The position numbers and the translations under genes are program-made. From assembly GCF_947500695.1 (NCBI RefSeq), contig NZ_CANMSS010000003.1, positions 1 to 64,000 on the forward strand: 64,000 bases of DNA, written 5' to 3'. The notes under the pieces are model-generated. The model was not told the DNA's origin. It searched no databases and saw only the letters and a list, made by a program, of their open reading frames with translations. This document shows positions 56,401 through 64,000 of the stretch, piece by piece (the first letter of the stretch is position 1; every line of letters begins with the position of its first letter). Source of the stretch: an uncultured Pseudoteredinibacter sp. (GTDB lineage: Bacteria; Pseudomonadota; Gammaproteobacteria; Pseudomonadales; Cellvibrionaceae).

Positions 56401-56648
56401 CAACCGTGTTAGGCCTGCTGCCAATCGCGCTCGGTACGAGTGTCGATTTTGTAGGCCGTGAAGTGGTGTCTGGCGGGGTGATCGCATCCTTCTTCGTACC
56501 TCTAGCCAGTGCAGTGGTCTATGGTTTGGTGTTCTCTACTATTCTTACTTTGATTGTTACGCCGGTGCTGCTGGTCTTGCCTCAGCGTATTAGCTACCTG
56601 TTCTTCCGTTATATTTGGACGAAAAAGGCGGCTGAACAGCCAGTATAG
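53484..56648 (+). CDS. RND efflux permease (AcrB/HAE1-like)
   Basis: A 1054-residue inner-membrane proton-driven transporter of the resistance-nodulation-division superfamily with about 12 transmembrane segments and two large periplasmic loops. The fourth-helix region reads GMLLALGMLIDGAIVITEFADRKM and carries the Asp of the proton relay, and the second half has GVGIVALAGIVVNNNIVLIDTYNH. Together with the adaptor it forms the pump, whose substrate could be drugs, lipids or metabolites. The start codon overlaps the adaptor gene. Confidence 0.94.
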   Translation: MKFLEVAVSRSRSTLSILFLIVMVGLFSREKMAVEMQPDVSLPFVIVSVFQEGISPEDGARLLLRPLEQELRTLEGLEELNGTARESTAYILVEFESDKEIKQAVTEVREAVDRAKAKLPQEAEEPVVEEASASDFPAIVVTFRGDVSERTLFKTAQALKRQFEGVPDILEANMVGHREEVVEVIINPDQLEHYGITSNELINAVLGNNLLVPAGELDSSQGRFAIKVPGLIETAQDVYGIPIKSTADGVVTLGEVTDIRRTFKDPSRFTSVNGESAIAVEVTKRRDANQIEVTRKVQAIVNQNAGNIPKGVTVEYILDQSGFALGMISEMEGNIVTAMLLVMVIVVAALGFRSGLLVGLGIPFSLLFAIIIISYMGYTFNFMVMFGMLLALGMLIDGAIVITEFADRKMAEGLSARGAYQISVKRMFWPVVASTATTLAAFLPLMFWPGVAGEFMGFLPTTVFAVLTGSLLYALLFAPVLGSLMGRSEMDLEVQQHLRKLETESPTKVKGVTGAYARLLTTLLRRPVVMFGVSIFTLVAIFMAYGAGNAGLEFFTETEEKYGQVGVRAQGNLSVEETRDIVQEVERRVIATEGVVSTYSASGSGGTQGGGARPPEKDQVGSILVELDDPQKLTMRTREVFALINENTKDIPGVIVSANAFEGGPPVGKPIQIQIASHNHDKLIATARRIHHALDTEFEGLRDITDTTPLPGIEWELKVDRSLAAQMGANIVEVGRSVQLVTNGVKVGEYRPDDADEEVDIRVRYPDAERGMMALDDLRVNTNAGSTPISSFVNRQAQPKVDKIKRVDGIEIMMVRADVQPGVLADTKVKEIETWLAEQPKDSEVAVEFRGANEEQNNSAAFLSVAFSLALFLMFVLLVTQFNSFYQGVLILSAVIMSTAGVMLGLLITQQTFSVILTGVGIVALAGIVVNNNIVLIDTYNHVRSQDSELTPAEAVVRACAQRLRPVFLTTVTTVLGLLPIALGTSVDFVGREVVSGGVIASFFVPLASAVVYGLVFSTILTLIVTPVLLVLPQRISYLFFRYIWTKKAAEQPV

Positions 56649-56662
56649 CGCACTTATCTTGA

Positions 56663-56688
56663 GGGTCAGATCCCGTGGGATCTGACCC
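56663..56688. repeat. GGGGTCAGA-family palindrome (copy 7)
   Basis: Arms GGGTCAGATCCC (56663-56674) and GGGATCTGACCC (56677-56688) around GT form a perfect stem, 14 bases after the RND permease stop and followed by a short T-rich stretch (TGATCTCCTTTT). It has no interior beyond the arms, unlike copies 3-6. Confidence 0.85.
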
Positions 56689-56750
56689 TGATCTCCTTTT
56701 AAACTCAAGCAAACTCTGAATTTTCCGCTATAACTATAATGGAAGAGTTT

Positions 56751-57338
56751 ATGGAATTTGCTATGCCTGCCCGCCGTTTTCTATCTGGTCTATTTGTGTT
56801 CTTTATATCCGCTGTCAGTTCGGCTGCTGAGCCCTATTTATGGCTGCCGACGACTTATAAAGAGAAGCTGCCAGAGCTAAAGCAAGCCGTTGAAGTCGCT
56901 CGTACTAACCCCCGTTGCAGCAAGGTTTTAAAAGGCACGGTAAATGTTGATCTAAGCAGCTTGCAGGTGCCGGTTTTTAAAATTCTATGTCGCGACGATG
57001 AGCGTAAAACCTTCTCCCTTCTACTCGATGGCAGCAGCTTCACTACCTACGATCGCACAAAATCTCGTTTCCATACTGGCCCTAGCGAGCGCTCTATGCG
57101 TGAATATTGGATGGCCTGTAAAAAGGCAGTGAACGATATGTACGCGGATTTTCGTACGATTCGAGTACTCACTCGAAAACGCCCAGAGCCCACCTTGTAT
57201 AAAGATGCGACGGTGGGTATTGCAATTGATTTTGATGCCGTTAGCTTGATCGGAGAGCCGCTAGCATTTAGGGCCGAGTGTATATTCACTAGTGGCACCA
57301 GTTATCGTTTAAAACTAACTGGCCGAGAAGATGAGTAG
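56751..57338 (+). CDS. Secreted protein of unknown function
   Basis: A 195-residue protein, not recognised. It has a signal peptide (FLSGLFVFFISAVSSAA, cleavage near SAA-E) and a mature region with several Cys residues (NPRCSKVL, KILCRDD, WMACKKAV and RAECIFT), which could form two disulfides. GGAAGAG lies just upstream of the ATG at 56751, which I chose; ATGs at 56739 and 56763 are alternatives. It follows the RND pump by 100 bases with a hairpin between, and is followed by a terminator. Confidence 0.7.
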   Translation: MEFAMPARRFLSGLFVFFISAVSSAAEPYLWLPTTYKEKLPELKQAVEVARTNPRCSKVLKGTVNVDLSSLQVPVFKILCRDDERKTFSLLLDGSSFTTYDRTKSRFHTGPSERSMREYWMACKKAVNDMYADFRTIRVLTRKRPEPTLYKDATVGIAIDFDAVSLIGEPLAFRAECIFTSGTSYRLKLTGREDE

Positions 57339-57373
57339 TATATTTCTACTTTAAATTTGGGCTTACAAAATAA

Positions 57374-57402
57374 AACAGGAGGCATGGCCTCCTGTTTTTG
57401 TT
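57374..57402. terminator. Intrinsic terminator between secreted protein and CoA-transferase genes
   Basis: Stem AACAGGAGGC (57374-57383) / GCCTCCTGTT (57387-57396) with loop ATG is followed by TTTG and TTTTT. The minus strand has an A/T-rich run after the stem too, so it may serve both convergent genes. Confidence 0.9.
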
Positions 57403-57419
57403 TTTGGCTTGAATGGGGC

Positions 57420-58670
57420 TTAGATACAACCCTTTTCTTTCAAGGCTTTAAGCTCCTCTTCGCCTAAACCTAGAACATCCGATAAAATTGTTTCGGTGTC
57501 GTTGCCAAGCAGTGGTGGGGCTTTGCTGATTTCGACTTTAGTACGGCTGTATTTTATGGGGCTATTGCATAAAGAAATACTGCCAGATAGAGGATGTTCT
57601 ACCTCGATTTGCATTTGGCGATGCTGGATTTGCGGGTTGGCAAAAACCTGTTCAATATTATTAATGGGGCCGCATGGCACACCGCGAACAGATAATTCTT
57701 CCAGCCAGTAATCACGGCTTTCTTGCACCATAATATTGGCCACCTCTTCGCAAACGATCTCGCGGTTTTGTACTCGGGCGGGGTTGGTAGCGAAGCGTTC
57801 ATCTTGCATTAGCTCTTCGCGCCCAGCCAGCTGTAATAATTTTTCGAATTGGCCATCGTTACCAACGGCAAGAATGATAAAGCCATCGCTGGTAGCAAAA
57901 GCTTGGTAAGGCACGATATTGGGGTGTGCGTTACCCATGCGCTGAGGTACTACGCCCCCCACCAGATAATTACTAGCTTGATTGGCCAGTACAGCCGCTT
58001 GCACATCAAGTAATGCCATATCGATATGTTGGCCAAGGCCCGAACGCTGACGTTCCAAAAGAGCGCCCTGAATAGCAATGGTGGCATACAGCCCGGTAAA
58101 TAAATCAGTAACAGCGACGCCAACTTTTTGTGGGCCAGCACCGGCAACACCATCTTTTTCGCCGGTAATGCTCATCAGGCCACCCATGCCCTGAATCATA
58201 AAATCATAGCCAGCACGCTGAGCATAGGGCCCGTCTTGCCCAAAACCCGTAATCGAGCAGTACACTAAAGCAGGGTTGATCTCCTTTAGTGATTCATAAT
58301 CTAGGCCGTATTTTTTTAAGCCGCCAACTTTATAATTTTCGATTAATACATCGCACTTTTGGGCCAGCTTTTTAATAATCTCCTGGCCTTCAGATTGAGT
58401 AATATCAACCGTAATCGAATCTTTGCCACGATTGGCCGCGGTATAGTAGGCCGCTTCGGCTGTGTCTTGGCCATCACTATCTTTTAAATAAGGAGGTCCC
58501 CAGCGGCGAGTGTCATCACCCACTCTCGGGCGCTCTACTTTGATAACCTGCGCTCCAAGGTCGGCGAGGGTTTGTGCGCTCCAAGGGCCAGCAAGAATTC
58601 GGCTCATATCAAGAACACGAAAACCACTGAGAGGGCCGGATTGATTGGCGCTATTAGTCTGGCTGGACAT
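57420..58670 (-). CDS. CaiB/BaiF (family III) CoA-transferase
   Basis: A 416-residue CoA-transferase. Visible are the N-terminal FRVLDMSRILAGPWSAQTLADLGAQVIKVERP motif, the NRGKDSITVDI segment and the catalytic-Asp context GQHIDMALLDVQAAVLANQ. Next to glutaryl-CoA dehydrogenase it most likely makes glutaryl-CoA from glutarate using succinyl-CoA or a similar donor; this is inference from context. It lies downstream of gcdH, past a terminator, on the same strand; the start has GGAG. Confidence 0.9.
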   Translation of the reverse strand: MSSQTNSANQSGPLSGFRVLDMSRILAGPWSAQTLADLGAQVIKVERPRVGDDTRRWGPPYLKDSDGQDTAEAAYYTAANRGKDSITVDITQSEGQEIIKKLAQKCDVLIENYKVGGLKKYGLDYESLKEINPALVYCSITGFGQDGPYAQRAGYDFMIQGMGGLMSITGEKDGVAGAGPQKVGVAVTDLFTGLYATIAIQGALLERQRSGLGQHIDMALLDVQAAVLANQASNYLVGGVVPQRMGNAHPNIVPYQAFATSDGFIILAVGNDGQFEKLLQLAGREELMQDERFATNPARVQNREIVCEEVANIMVQESRDYWLEELSVRGVPCGPINNIEQVFANPQIQHRQMQIEVEHPLSGSISLCNSPIKYSRTKVEISKAPPLLGNDTETILSDVLGLGEEELKALKEKGCI

Positions 58671-58700
58671 GACTGCTCCAAATATATATTTAAAAGTGAA

Positions 58701-58731
58701 GAAGAAAAAAGGGCCGTGGTATCGGCCCTTT
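58701..58731 (-). terminator. Intrinsic terminator after gcdH
   Basis: On the minus strand, stem AAAGGGCCG / CGGCCCTTT (58723-58731 with 58708-58716), loop ATACCA, is followed by TTTTTTCTTC. A second weak stem ACGGT/ACCGT precedes it. Confidence 0.88.
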
Positions 58732-58773
58732 AAACGGTATAAAAACCGTAGCTTTAACAGCGTTTGCTAAGAC

Positions 58774-59958
58774 TTAGAAAAACGCTTGCAGGCCAGTTTG
58801 AGCACGGCCAAGAATTAATGCGTGAATATCTTGAGTGCCCTCGTAGGTATTAACTACCTCTAAGTTACACATGTGACGCATTACTGGGTACTCATCAGAA
58901 ATACCGTTACCACCGTGCATGTCACGAGATTCACGGGCAATTTCCAGAGCTTTAACACAGTTGTTACGCTTCATCATAGAAATTAGCTCAGGCGCTAATT
59001 GACCTGCGTCTTTCAACTGAGATGCACGCAAGCTACCCATCAGACCAAGGCTGATATCGGTTTGCATTACCGCTAGTTTCTTTTGGATCAGCTGGGTTTG
59101 TGCCAATGGGCGACCAAACTGCTTACGATCCATGGTGTATTCACGAGCAGAGTACCAGCAAGCTTCTGCAGCGCCTAAAGCTCCCCAAGAAATACCCAAG
59201 CGTGCAGAGTTCAGGCAGCCGAATGGGCCTTTCAAGCCTTGAACACCTGGCATTAGGTTTTCTTCAGGAACAAACACATTGTCCATCACAATTTCACCAG
59301 TGACAGAAGCGCGTAGCGCTAGTTTGCCTTCAATCTTTGGTGCGCTTAAGCCTTCCCAGCCTTTTTCTAGAATAAAGCCGCGAATAACATCATCTTCAGT
59401 TTTGGCCCAGACTACAAAAACATCAGCGATAGGTGAGTTGGTGATCCACATTTTGGCGCCAGTTAGACGGTAGCCACCATCTACTTTCTTAGCGCGAGTG
59501 ATCATCGAGCCTGGGTCAGAACCGTGATCGGGTTCAGTTAGGCCGAAACAGCCAATGTATTCACCGCTGGCTAGTTTAGGTAGATACTTTTCTTTTTGCT
59601 CTTCGCTACCGTAGCTCCAAATAGGGAACATTACCAAGCTAGACTGAACAGACATCATTGAACGGTAGCCGGAGTCTACACGCTCAACTTCACGAGCAAT
59701 CAAACCGTAAGCTACATAGCTAACGCCAGGACAGCCATAACCTTCTAGAGGCGCGCCTAGCAAGCCCATCTCGCCCATTTCGCGGAAGATGTTGATGTCG
59801 GTCTCTTCTTTTTGATAGGCCTCACGTACGCGTGGCAACAGCTGCTCTTGGGCATACTGGTGAGCAGAATCACGCACCATGCGCTCTTCTTCGGTCAACA
59901 TTGAATCCATCAAGAAAGGGTCTTGCCAGTTAAAGCTGGCCCAAGGGGACTTCGCCAT
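58774..59958 (-). CDS. gcdH: Glutaryl-CoA dehydrogenase
   Basis: A 394-residue FAD flavoprotein that oxidises and decarboxylates glutaryl-CoA to crotonyl-CoA in lysine, tryptophan and hydroxylysine breakdown. The N-terminal [34 protein letters not shown], the [15 protein letters not shown] motif and the C-terminal [18 protein letters not shown] with the catalytic Glu (E373) identify it. It is followed by a terminator and a CoA-transferase and diverges from a LysR gene, the usual GcdR-type layout. GGAG precedes the start by six bases. Confidence 0.96.
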   Translation of the reverse strand: MAKSPWASFNWQDPFLMDSMLTEEERMVRDSAHQYAQEQLLPRVREAYQKEETDINIFREMGEMGLLGAPLEGYGCPGVSYVAYGLIAREVERVDSGYRSMMSVQSSLVMFPIWSYGSEEQKEKYLPKLASGEYIGCFGLTEPDHGSDPGSMITRAKKVDGGYRLTGAKMWITNSPIADVFVVWAKTEDDVIRGFILEKGWEGLSAPKIEGKLALRASVTGEIVMDNVFVPEENLMPGVQGLKGPFGCLNSARLGISWGALGAAEACWYSAREYTMDRKQFGRPLAQTQLIQKKLAVMQTDISLGLMGSLRASQLKDAGQLAPELISMMKRNNCVKALEIARESRDMHGGNGISDEYPVMRHMCNLEVVNTYEGTQDIHALILGRAQTGLQAFF

Positions 59959-60289
59959 GGTGTACTCCGGTTGATTGTTGTTTCGCTAATCTTAGTTTGC
60001 AGCTCAAAAAGCCAAAACTTCACATGTAATCTAATTATACTCTAGCTGGGTGCATATATAAAATATATCGTTTATATTGTTGGCATATATTTTATATATG
60101 GGTAGTGCTTTGAAATTGAACAGCGCTTTGAATATGAACGGTGCTTTGCATATAGATTATGTCCTCTTTTATACGGGGGAGTGTCTTTTATATATGGGGC
60201 GCGTTAATCGGTTTCAGCTTTATTGTGCCTTACATAGCTAACCCTTTTAGATAAGCATCCCGTAGCAAGTCCTCAAGCAAAGGTCTCGA
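59959..60289. promoter_or_regulatory. gcdH-lysR divergent control region
   Basis: The 331-base spacer has a perfect 16-base inverted repeat (60053-60068 with 60085-60100, 16-base spacer) of AT-rich sequence around CATATATAAAATATAT. A third half-site, TTTTATATATGGG, lies at about 60189-60201. Between them three tandem 18-base units starting GTGCTTTGAA, GCGCTTTGAA and GTGCTTTGCA span 60106-60159. This is a likely operator region for the LysR protein; LysR boxes are often T-N11-A-like, and whether this symmetry is the binding site is inference. Confidence 0.6.
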
Positions 60290-61171
60290 ATGGATAAGCG
60301 TCAATTACAGATATTTCGCCAGGTGGCCATCAGCCAGAGCTTTACCAAGGCGGCCTTAGAGTTACATATGGCACAGCCGGCGGTGAGTATTGCAGTGAAA
60401 AAGCTCGAAGAAGAGTTAAGTACACGATTGTTTAATCGTATTGATCGACGTATTGAGTTAACCGCAGCCGGTGAAAAGCTGCTGCATCGTGCCGAACGAA
60501 TTTTGGTTGAGTTTCAGCAAGCTAAGGATGAGCTTAAGGAGTTAGAAGCCTTAAAGAGTGGCCAAGTACGTTTGGATACACCCGCAATGTTAGGCTCATA
60601 TTTTTTGCCAGAGCAGCTGATCGCCTTTCGTCGAGCTTACCCAGGCATTGATTTGCACATTAGCGCTGAAGGTACTCAGCGTGCCGAGCAAATGTTGCTA
60701 GATGGCTCTACTGATATGGCCATTGTTAATGTTCAACAGCACTCTGAGCAGATTGAATCTCGTTATCTATTAAAAGAAGAGGTGGTTCTTTGTATGGCGA
60801 GCGACCATCCATTCGCAGATCGAACAGCTGTCGACTTCCTTGATATAAAAGAAGAGCCCTTATTGGTATATCACCAGGGTTATCACTTGCGGCAAATTCT
60901 AAACCGTTTAGAGTCGCAAGCTGCTCATAAGGCGAACATTATTATCGAGACAGATATCTTGCGTTTAATGGTCAGTATGGTGGCCTCGGGTGAGGGTATG
61001 TGCTTGTGTTTAAGGCGTTTGGTGGATGCGGAAAAAGACTTGGTTTCGGTTTCCTTTAACGAGCCGCAATATATAGAGCTGGGCATTGGTTGGAAAAAGG
61101 GGGGCTATCTGTCACCTGCGAACCGGGCATTTATCGATTATTTGATTCAATCTGTGGCGGAAATTGCTTGA
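60290..61171 (+). CDS. LysR-family transcriptional regulator (GcdR-like)
   Basis: A 293-residue LysR-type regulator: N-terminal winged helix (RQLQIFRQVAISQSFTKAALELHMAQPAVSIAVKKLEEELSTRLFNRIDRRIELTAAGEKLL) and a periplasmic-binding-protein-like effector domain. Divergent from gcdH, it probably responds to glutarate or glutaryl-CoA and controls gcdH and the CoA-transferase, as GcdR does. This assignment is from gene order. It is followed by a bidirectional terminator. Confidence 0.92.
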   Translation: MDKRQLQIFRQVAISQSFTKAALELHMAQPAVSIAVKKLEEELSTRLFNRIDRRIELTAAGEKLLHRAERILVEFQQAKDELKELEALKSGQVRLDTPAMLGSYFLPEQLIAFRRAYPGIDLHISAEGTQRAEQMLLDGSTDMAIVNVQQHSEQIESRYLLKEEVVLCMASDHPFADRTAVDFLDIKEEPLLVYHQGYHLRQILNRLESQAAHKANIIIETDILRLMVSMVASGEGMCLCLRRLVDAEKDLVSVSFNEPQYIELGIGWKKGGYLSPANRAFIDYLIQSVAEIA

Positions 61172-61201
61172 TAGGAGCTTTTGATAATATCGTAGGCAAA
61201 A

Positions 61202-61225
61202 AAAACGGCGCCGAAGCGCCGTTTT
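61202..61225. terminator. Bidirectional terminator between lysR and algP-like gene
   Basis: Stem AAAACGGCGC (61202-61211) / GCGCCGTTTT (61216-61225), loop CGAA, with T-run on the plus strand and the A-run providing one on the minus strand. It serves both convergent genes. Confidence 0.93.
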
Positions 61226-61242
61226 TGCAAAGAATGCTGTAA

Positions 61243-62160
61243 TTACTTCTTAGCAGCTTTCTTGGCAGGGCGACCGCGACGGGTAGCTTTCTTAGCAGCA
61301 GGCTTCTTAGCAGCAGCTTTTTTGGCCGCTGGTTTCTTAGCAGCTGGCTTCTTCTTAGCAGCTGGCTTTTTCTTAGCAGTTTTCTTCTTGGCAGCAGCTT
61401 TAGCTTTAGCGGCAGCTTTCTTTTCAGCAGCTTTTTGCTTAGCAGCGGCTTTCTTAGCAGCAACTTTAGCTTTAGCAGCAGCTTTCTTCTCTGCAGCTTT
61501 AGCTTTAGCAGCGGCTTTCTTCTCAGCAGCCTTAGCTTTAGCAGCGGCTTTCTTCTCAGCGGCCTTAGCTTTAGCAGCTTTCTTCTTTGCAGCAGCCTTT
61601 TCACGGGTAGCTTTAGCTTTAGCAGCAGCTTTAGCCTTAGCAGCAGCTTTCTTAGCAGCTAGCTTTTCACGCTCAGCCTTCTTCTTAGCAGCTACTTTAG
61701 CGCGAGCAGCGGCTTTCTTGTCAGCGGTTTTAGCTTTAGCAGCAGCTTTCTTGTCAGCAGCTTTTTGCTTCTTAGCAAGAGCAGCTTCAGCCTTAGCGAT
61801 AGCTTTAGCTTGGTCGTTAGCGCTCTTGTTAGCAGCTTTAACAGCTTTCAGCTCAGCTTTGGCCGCAGAAGCGGTAGCTTTAGCGTCAGCAGCAGCTTTC
61901 TTATCAGCAGCAGCGGCTTTAGTCGCAGCAGCCAATTGCTTAGCTTGAGCAGCAGACTTCTTCTTCTTACGGATAGCTGCAACCTTGTTGCCGGAAGCTT
62001 TCGCTTTGGCAGCGGCTTTAGCAGCGGCTTTTTCTAGTTTGGTGGTTTCTTTACCCAAGTCGGCTTCTTGCTTAGCGCGAGCTTTAACCAATTGAGCTTG
62101 GATTTTGGCCAGTTCTGCTTCTAATTTAGCGACTGGATCGTTAGCTTTACGAGCTGCCAT
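61243..62160 (-). CDS. algP: AlgP-like histone H1-like DNA-binding protein
   Basis: A 305-residue protein with an N-terminal helical part (MAARKANDPVAKLEAELAKIQAQLVKARAKQEADLGKETTKLEKAA) and a long Lys/Ala tail of KAAAK/KKPA units like eukaryotic histone H1, ending in TRRGRPAKKAAKK, an AT-hook-like RGRP. AlgP (AlgR3) regulates alginate and other genes in Pseudomonas and binds DNA non-specifically. Tandem KAAAK units make the DNA repetitive and prone to length change. The start has AAGGAAA. A complementary-strand open frame over the gene is a shadow of the codon bias. Confidence 0.88.
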   Translation of the reverse strand: MAARKANDPVAKLEAELAKIQAQLVKARAKQEADLGKETTKLEKAAAKAAAKAKASGNKVAAIRKKKKSAAQAKQLAAATKAAAADKKAAADAKATASAAKAELKAVKAANKSANDQAKAIAKAEAALAKKQKAADKKAAAKAKTADKKAAARAKVAAKKKAEREKLAAKKAAAKAKAAAKAKATREKAAAKKKAAKAKAAEKKAAAKAKAAEKKAAAKAKAAEKKAAAKAKVAAKKAAAKQKAAEKKAAAKAKAAAKKKTAKKKPAAKKKPAAKKPAAKKAAAKKPAAKKATRRGRPAKKAAKK

Positions 62161-62400
62161 CTTATTTTCCTTTGAATGTAATTAATCTAGCACTGAAACT
62201 TCTTTTTAGTGGCTGTCCAGCCCGCTTATGGCGCGGATCTGAGAGTAAAAATAACCAGCCGACTACGACGCGTGTATAAGGTACGTCTTTACTGACAAAA
62301 TTCAAGAGTTTATGGTCAAAAAAATAGCAATTTTTGGTATTTATTGGCCGTTTTTCTTGAATTCACATTAATTTTAGAAAAAAAACAGAAAATTTCATTT

Positions 62401-62808
62401 TTATAGGGGGCCATTTGGCAAAAAACGGTTATCGCTATTGGCTTTAATCCAAAGCAACATTTCCCTTTTTAACGGCATTTTGTTTTGTCGCATAAATTTA
62501 ACAATATATATCACTGGGGAGTCTTCACCGGCGTGCCAGCTAGCAATTTGCTTTTCCGCTAGGGTCAGAAACTCGATCAAACTCAGTAATTGCGCCTCAT
62601 TAAAATCTGTAACGGCGGATAGCCAATTTTCTCTACCCTGTTTCATCATGGCGCTATGCTTTTGCAGCTCAGCAGCGTCAAAATAATCAGCAATCGGTTT
62701 TTCATCGCTATTTTGTCGTTGGCTGATAATATTCAGCAAGACGTCGTGTTCCAATGCATAGCTTTTTTCTTGTTCGCTGGCATTTGGGTCCCAGGATTCT
62801 ACGCTCAT
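62401..62808 (-). CDS. Small protein of unknown function upstream of algP
   Basis: A 135-residue soluble protein not recognised as a named family. It is mostly helical, acidic in the N-terminal half (DPNASEQEKSYALEHDVLLNII) and ends with KFMRQNKMPLKREMLLWIKANSDNRFLPNGPL, a pattern I believe is conserved among related gammaproteobacteria. It lies upstream of the algP-like gene on the same strand, with a 240-base gap, so cotranscription is uncertain. It is not Rsd/AlgQ by sequence pattern. AGAGAC precedes the start. Confidence 0.6.
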   Translation of the reverse strand: MSVESWDPNASEQEKSYALEHDVLLNIISQRQNSDEKPIADYFDAAELQKHSAMMKQGRENWLSAVTDFNEAQLLSLIEFLTLAEKQIASWHAGEDSPVIYIVKFMRQNKMPLKREMLLWIKANSDNRFLPNGPL

Positions 62809-62966
62809 AATTGAGTCTCTTTGGTATTTACTTTGATCGGCTAGCTAAAACTGTCTAAATCCGACACTGCCTGAGTGTTACAATAAACTATCAAGCGACG
62901 GATTCATTATATTATATACCCGTCTATCCATAAGTAGCCCAGAATCTTACGACTTTTAAAGCTTAT

Positions 62967-64000
62967 ATGAGTCCAGAGCGCCATATCATCCACTGCGATG
63001 CCGATTGCTTTTATGCCTCGGTAGAAATGCGAGACGATCCCAGCTTAATCGGCAGGCCCTTGGCCATTGGTGGCGAAGCAAAAGGTCGTGGTGTCGTTGC
63101 GACCTGTAATTATGAGGCGCGTAAATTTGGTGTGCGCTCGGCGATGCCAATGGCCTATGCCCGCAGACTTTGTCCTGGTATTTTGTCAATGCGACCAAAT
63201 ATGGAAAAGTATCGAGAAGTTTCTCGTCAAATGCAGGATATTTTTTATCGCTATACCGATGTGATTGAGCCTCTGTCACTTGATGAGGCTTTTTTGGATG
63301 TTTCGCAGCAAGTAAATCAAGGCGCCTATGATAGTGCCGCCGCCATTGCTGAATTAATTCGCCAAGAAATTAAGGCTGAATTGGGGATTACAGTTTCAGC
63401 AGGGGTGGCCCACAATAAATTTATAGCCAAAGTAGCAAGTGATTGGAAAAAACCTAACGGTTTAACGGTTATTTCTCAGGCTGAACAAGGTGATTTTGTG
63501 GCGGCCCTTGGTGTTAATAAAATTTACGGTGTTGGCAAAGTCACCGAACAAAAACTGCTGTCGATGGGCATAACGCATTGCTACCAGCTGAAAGACTATG
63601 ACTTGGAATTTTTGCAGGCCAAGTTTGGAAGCTTTGGACGGCGCCTTTATGACCTGTGTCGAGGTAATGATTATCGCCCAGTTGAGCGAAGTCGCCGGCG
63701 AAAATCACTCAGTGTGGAGCATACATTTGCTAGTGATTTACCTGATTTAGCAGCCTGCTTCGAGCAAATTCCGGGGCTATTGGAGGGTTTACACAAGCGT
63801 TTGTCGGCCCTCGATGACAGTTATGTCATCAGCAAGCCATTTGTGAAGCTAAAATTTCATGACTTTTCATCCACAACTGTGGAAAAACAATCTGCACATT
63901 ACTCTTTAGAGGCCTATCAGCAGCTTATTTCCGAGGCCTTTGAGCGTTCTTTTCAGCCCGTGAGATTGCTCGGTTTGGGGGTGCGTTTTCAAGAGCCACA
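62967..64000 (+). CDS. dinB: DNA polymerase IV (DinB), 3' end outside the window
   Basis: Translated from the ATG at 62967, the frame is open for 344 codons to the window end without a stop, so the last few residues are missing (E. coli DinB has 351). It is a Y-family translesion polymerase: IIHCDADCFYASVE with metal-binding D11 and D13 and the steric-gate position Tyr 16, the SLDEAFLDV active-site motif, helix-hairpin-helix region GVNKIYGVGKVTEQKLLSMGI and the little-finger start SVEHTF. It acts in damage tolerance. No clear LexA box was found upstream. Confidence 0.93.
   Translation, partial: MSPERHIIHCDADCFYASVEMRDDPSLIGRPLAIGGEAKGRGVVATCNYEARKFGVRSAMPMAYARRLCPGILSMRPNMEKYREVSRQMQDIFYRYTDVIEPLSLDEAFLDVSQQVNQGAYDSAAAIAELIRQEIKAELGITVSAGVAHNKFIAKVASDWKKPNGLTVISQAEQGDFVAALGVNKIYGVGKVTEQKLLSMGITHCYQLKDYDLEFLQAKFGSFGRRLYDLCRGNDYRPVERSRRRKSLSVEHTFASDLPDLAACFEQIPGLLEGLHKRLSALDDSYVISKPFVKLKFHDFSSTTVEKQSAHYSLEAYQQLISEAFERSFQPVRLLGLGVRFQEP

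Noticed and set aside
61262..61948. Long plus-strand open frames across the AlgP-like gene
   Set aside because: They are the complement of the Lys/Ala codon repeat and encode only Ala/Phe/Leu-rich low-complexity sequence; no ribosome binding site or family match.
62840..62966. Possible LexA box upstream of dinB
   Set aside because: CTGT is followed by a second half GACA instead of ACAG at the N8 spacing; no consensus SOS box was found.

Overview
The window looks like chromosomal DNA of a marine-type gammaproteobacterium, probably near Cellvibrionales/Spongiibacteraceae. This is inferred from gene content: an AlgP-like histone, YchJ, a DUF3549 protein, DinG-YqcC, PpnN, a GcdH/CaiB/LysR set, TonB and RND systems, and several acyl-CoA catabolic genes. 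Base composition is moderate. I saw no tRNA, rRNA, CRISPR array, transposase or prophage.

Positions 1-22800 are a lipid or hydrophobic-substrate catabolic region. On the minus strand lie a Rieske oxygenase, a fatty-acid hydroxylase, a membrane-anchored protein of unknown function and an MFS transporter. A TonB receptor and a TetR regulator follow on the plus strand. A coupled minus-strand operon (flavin reductase, Nudix, amidase) diverges from a long plus-strand operon: DUF35-like protein, thiolase-like protein, acyl-CoA ligase, FadB-like enzyme, thiolase, acyl-CoA dehydrogenase, DUF2889 and two SnoaL-like proteins. The two divergent promoter regions (about 4530 and 10990) share the palindrome CGAACGTTCG, which suggests one regulon. 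The substrate cannot be read from the sequence.

Positions 22800-34200 are mixed accessory genes: a possible hotdog-TetR fusion, a DsrE-like secreted protein, a small operon ending in an ArsR-like regulator behind an 11-bp inverted repeat, a DUF1295 protein, GNAT, an FG-GAP protein, a protein with an IPTL-CTERM-like tail, and a gene cut in two by an in-frame TAA. A double HxlR regulator, a DUF3549 protein and YchJ follow.

Positions 34400-64000 are mostly housekeeping and envelope genes: an acyltransferase, DinG, YqcC, two MFS transporters, PpnN, a DoxX-like protein, nitronate monooxygenase, a 1862-residue kinase/ATPase/histidine kinase, ArgS, an RND pump, the glutaryl-CoA module with its LysR regulator, an AlgP-like histone and DinB (cut by the window end).

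Two families of intergenic structured repeats stand out. One is a GGGGTCAGA...TCTGACCCC family (seven copies) whose arms co-vary. The other has three members sharing a related core (GTCTC/GAGACGA...GGATG...TTTT..GCG) inside long inverted arms that are unrelated between members but almost perfectly self-complementary. Two of these members, with a third hairpin, abut without gaps inside an outer stem at 21029-21425 and predict a cloverleaf-like fold. This is the least explained signal in the window.
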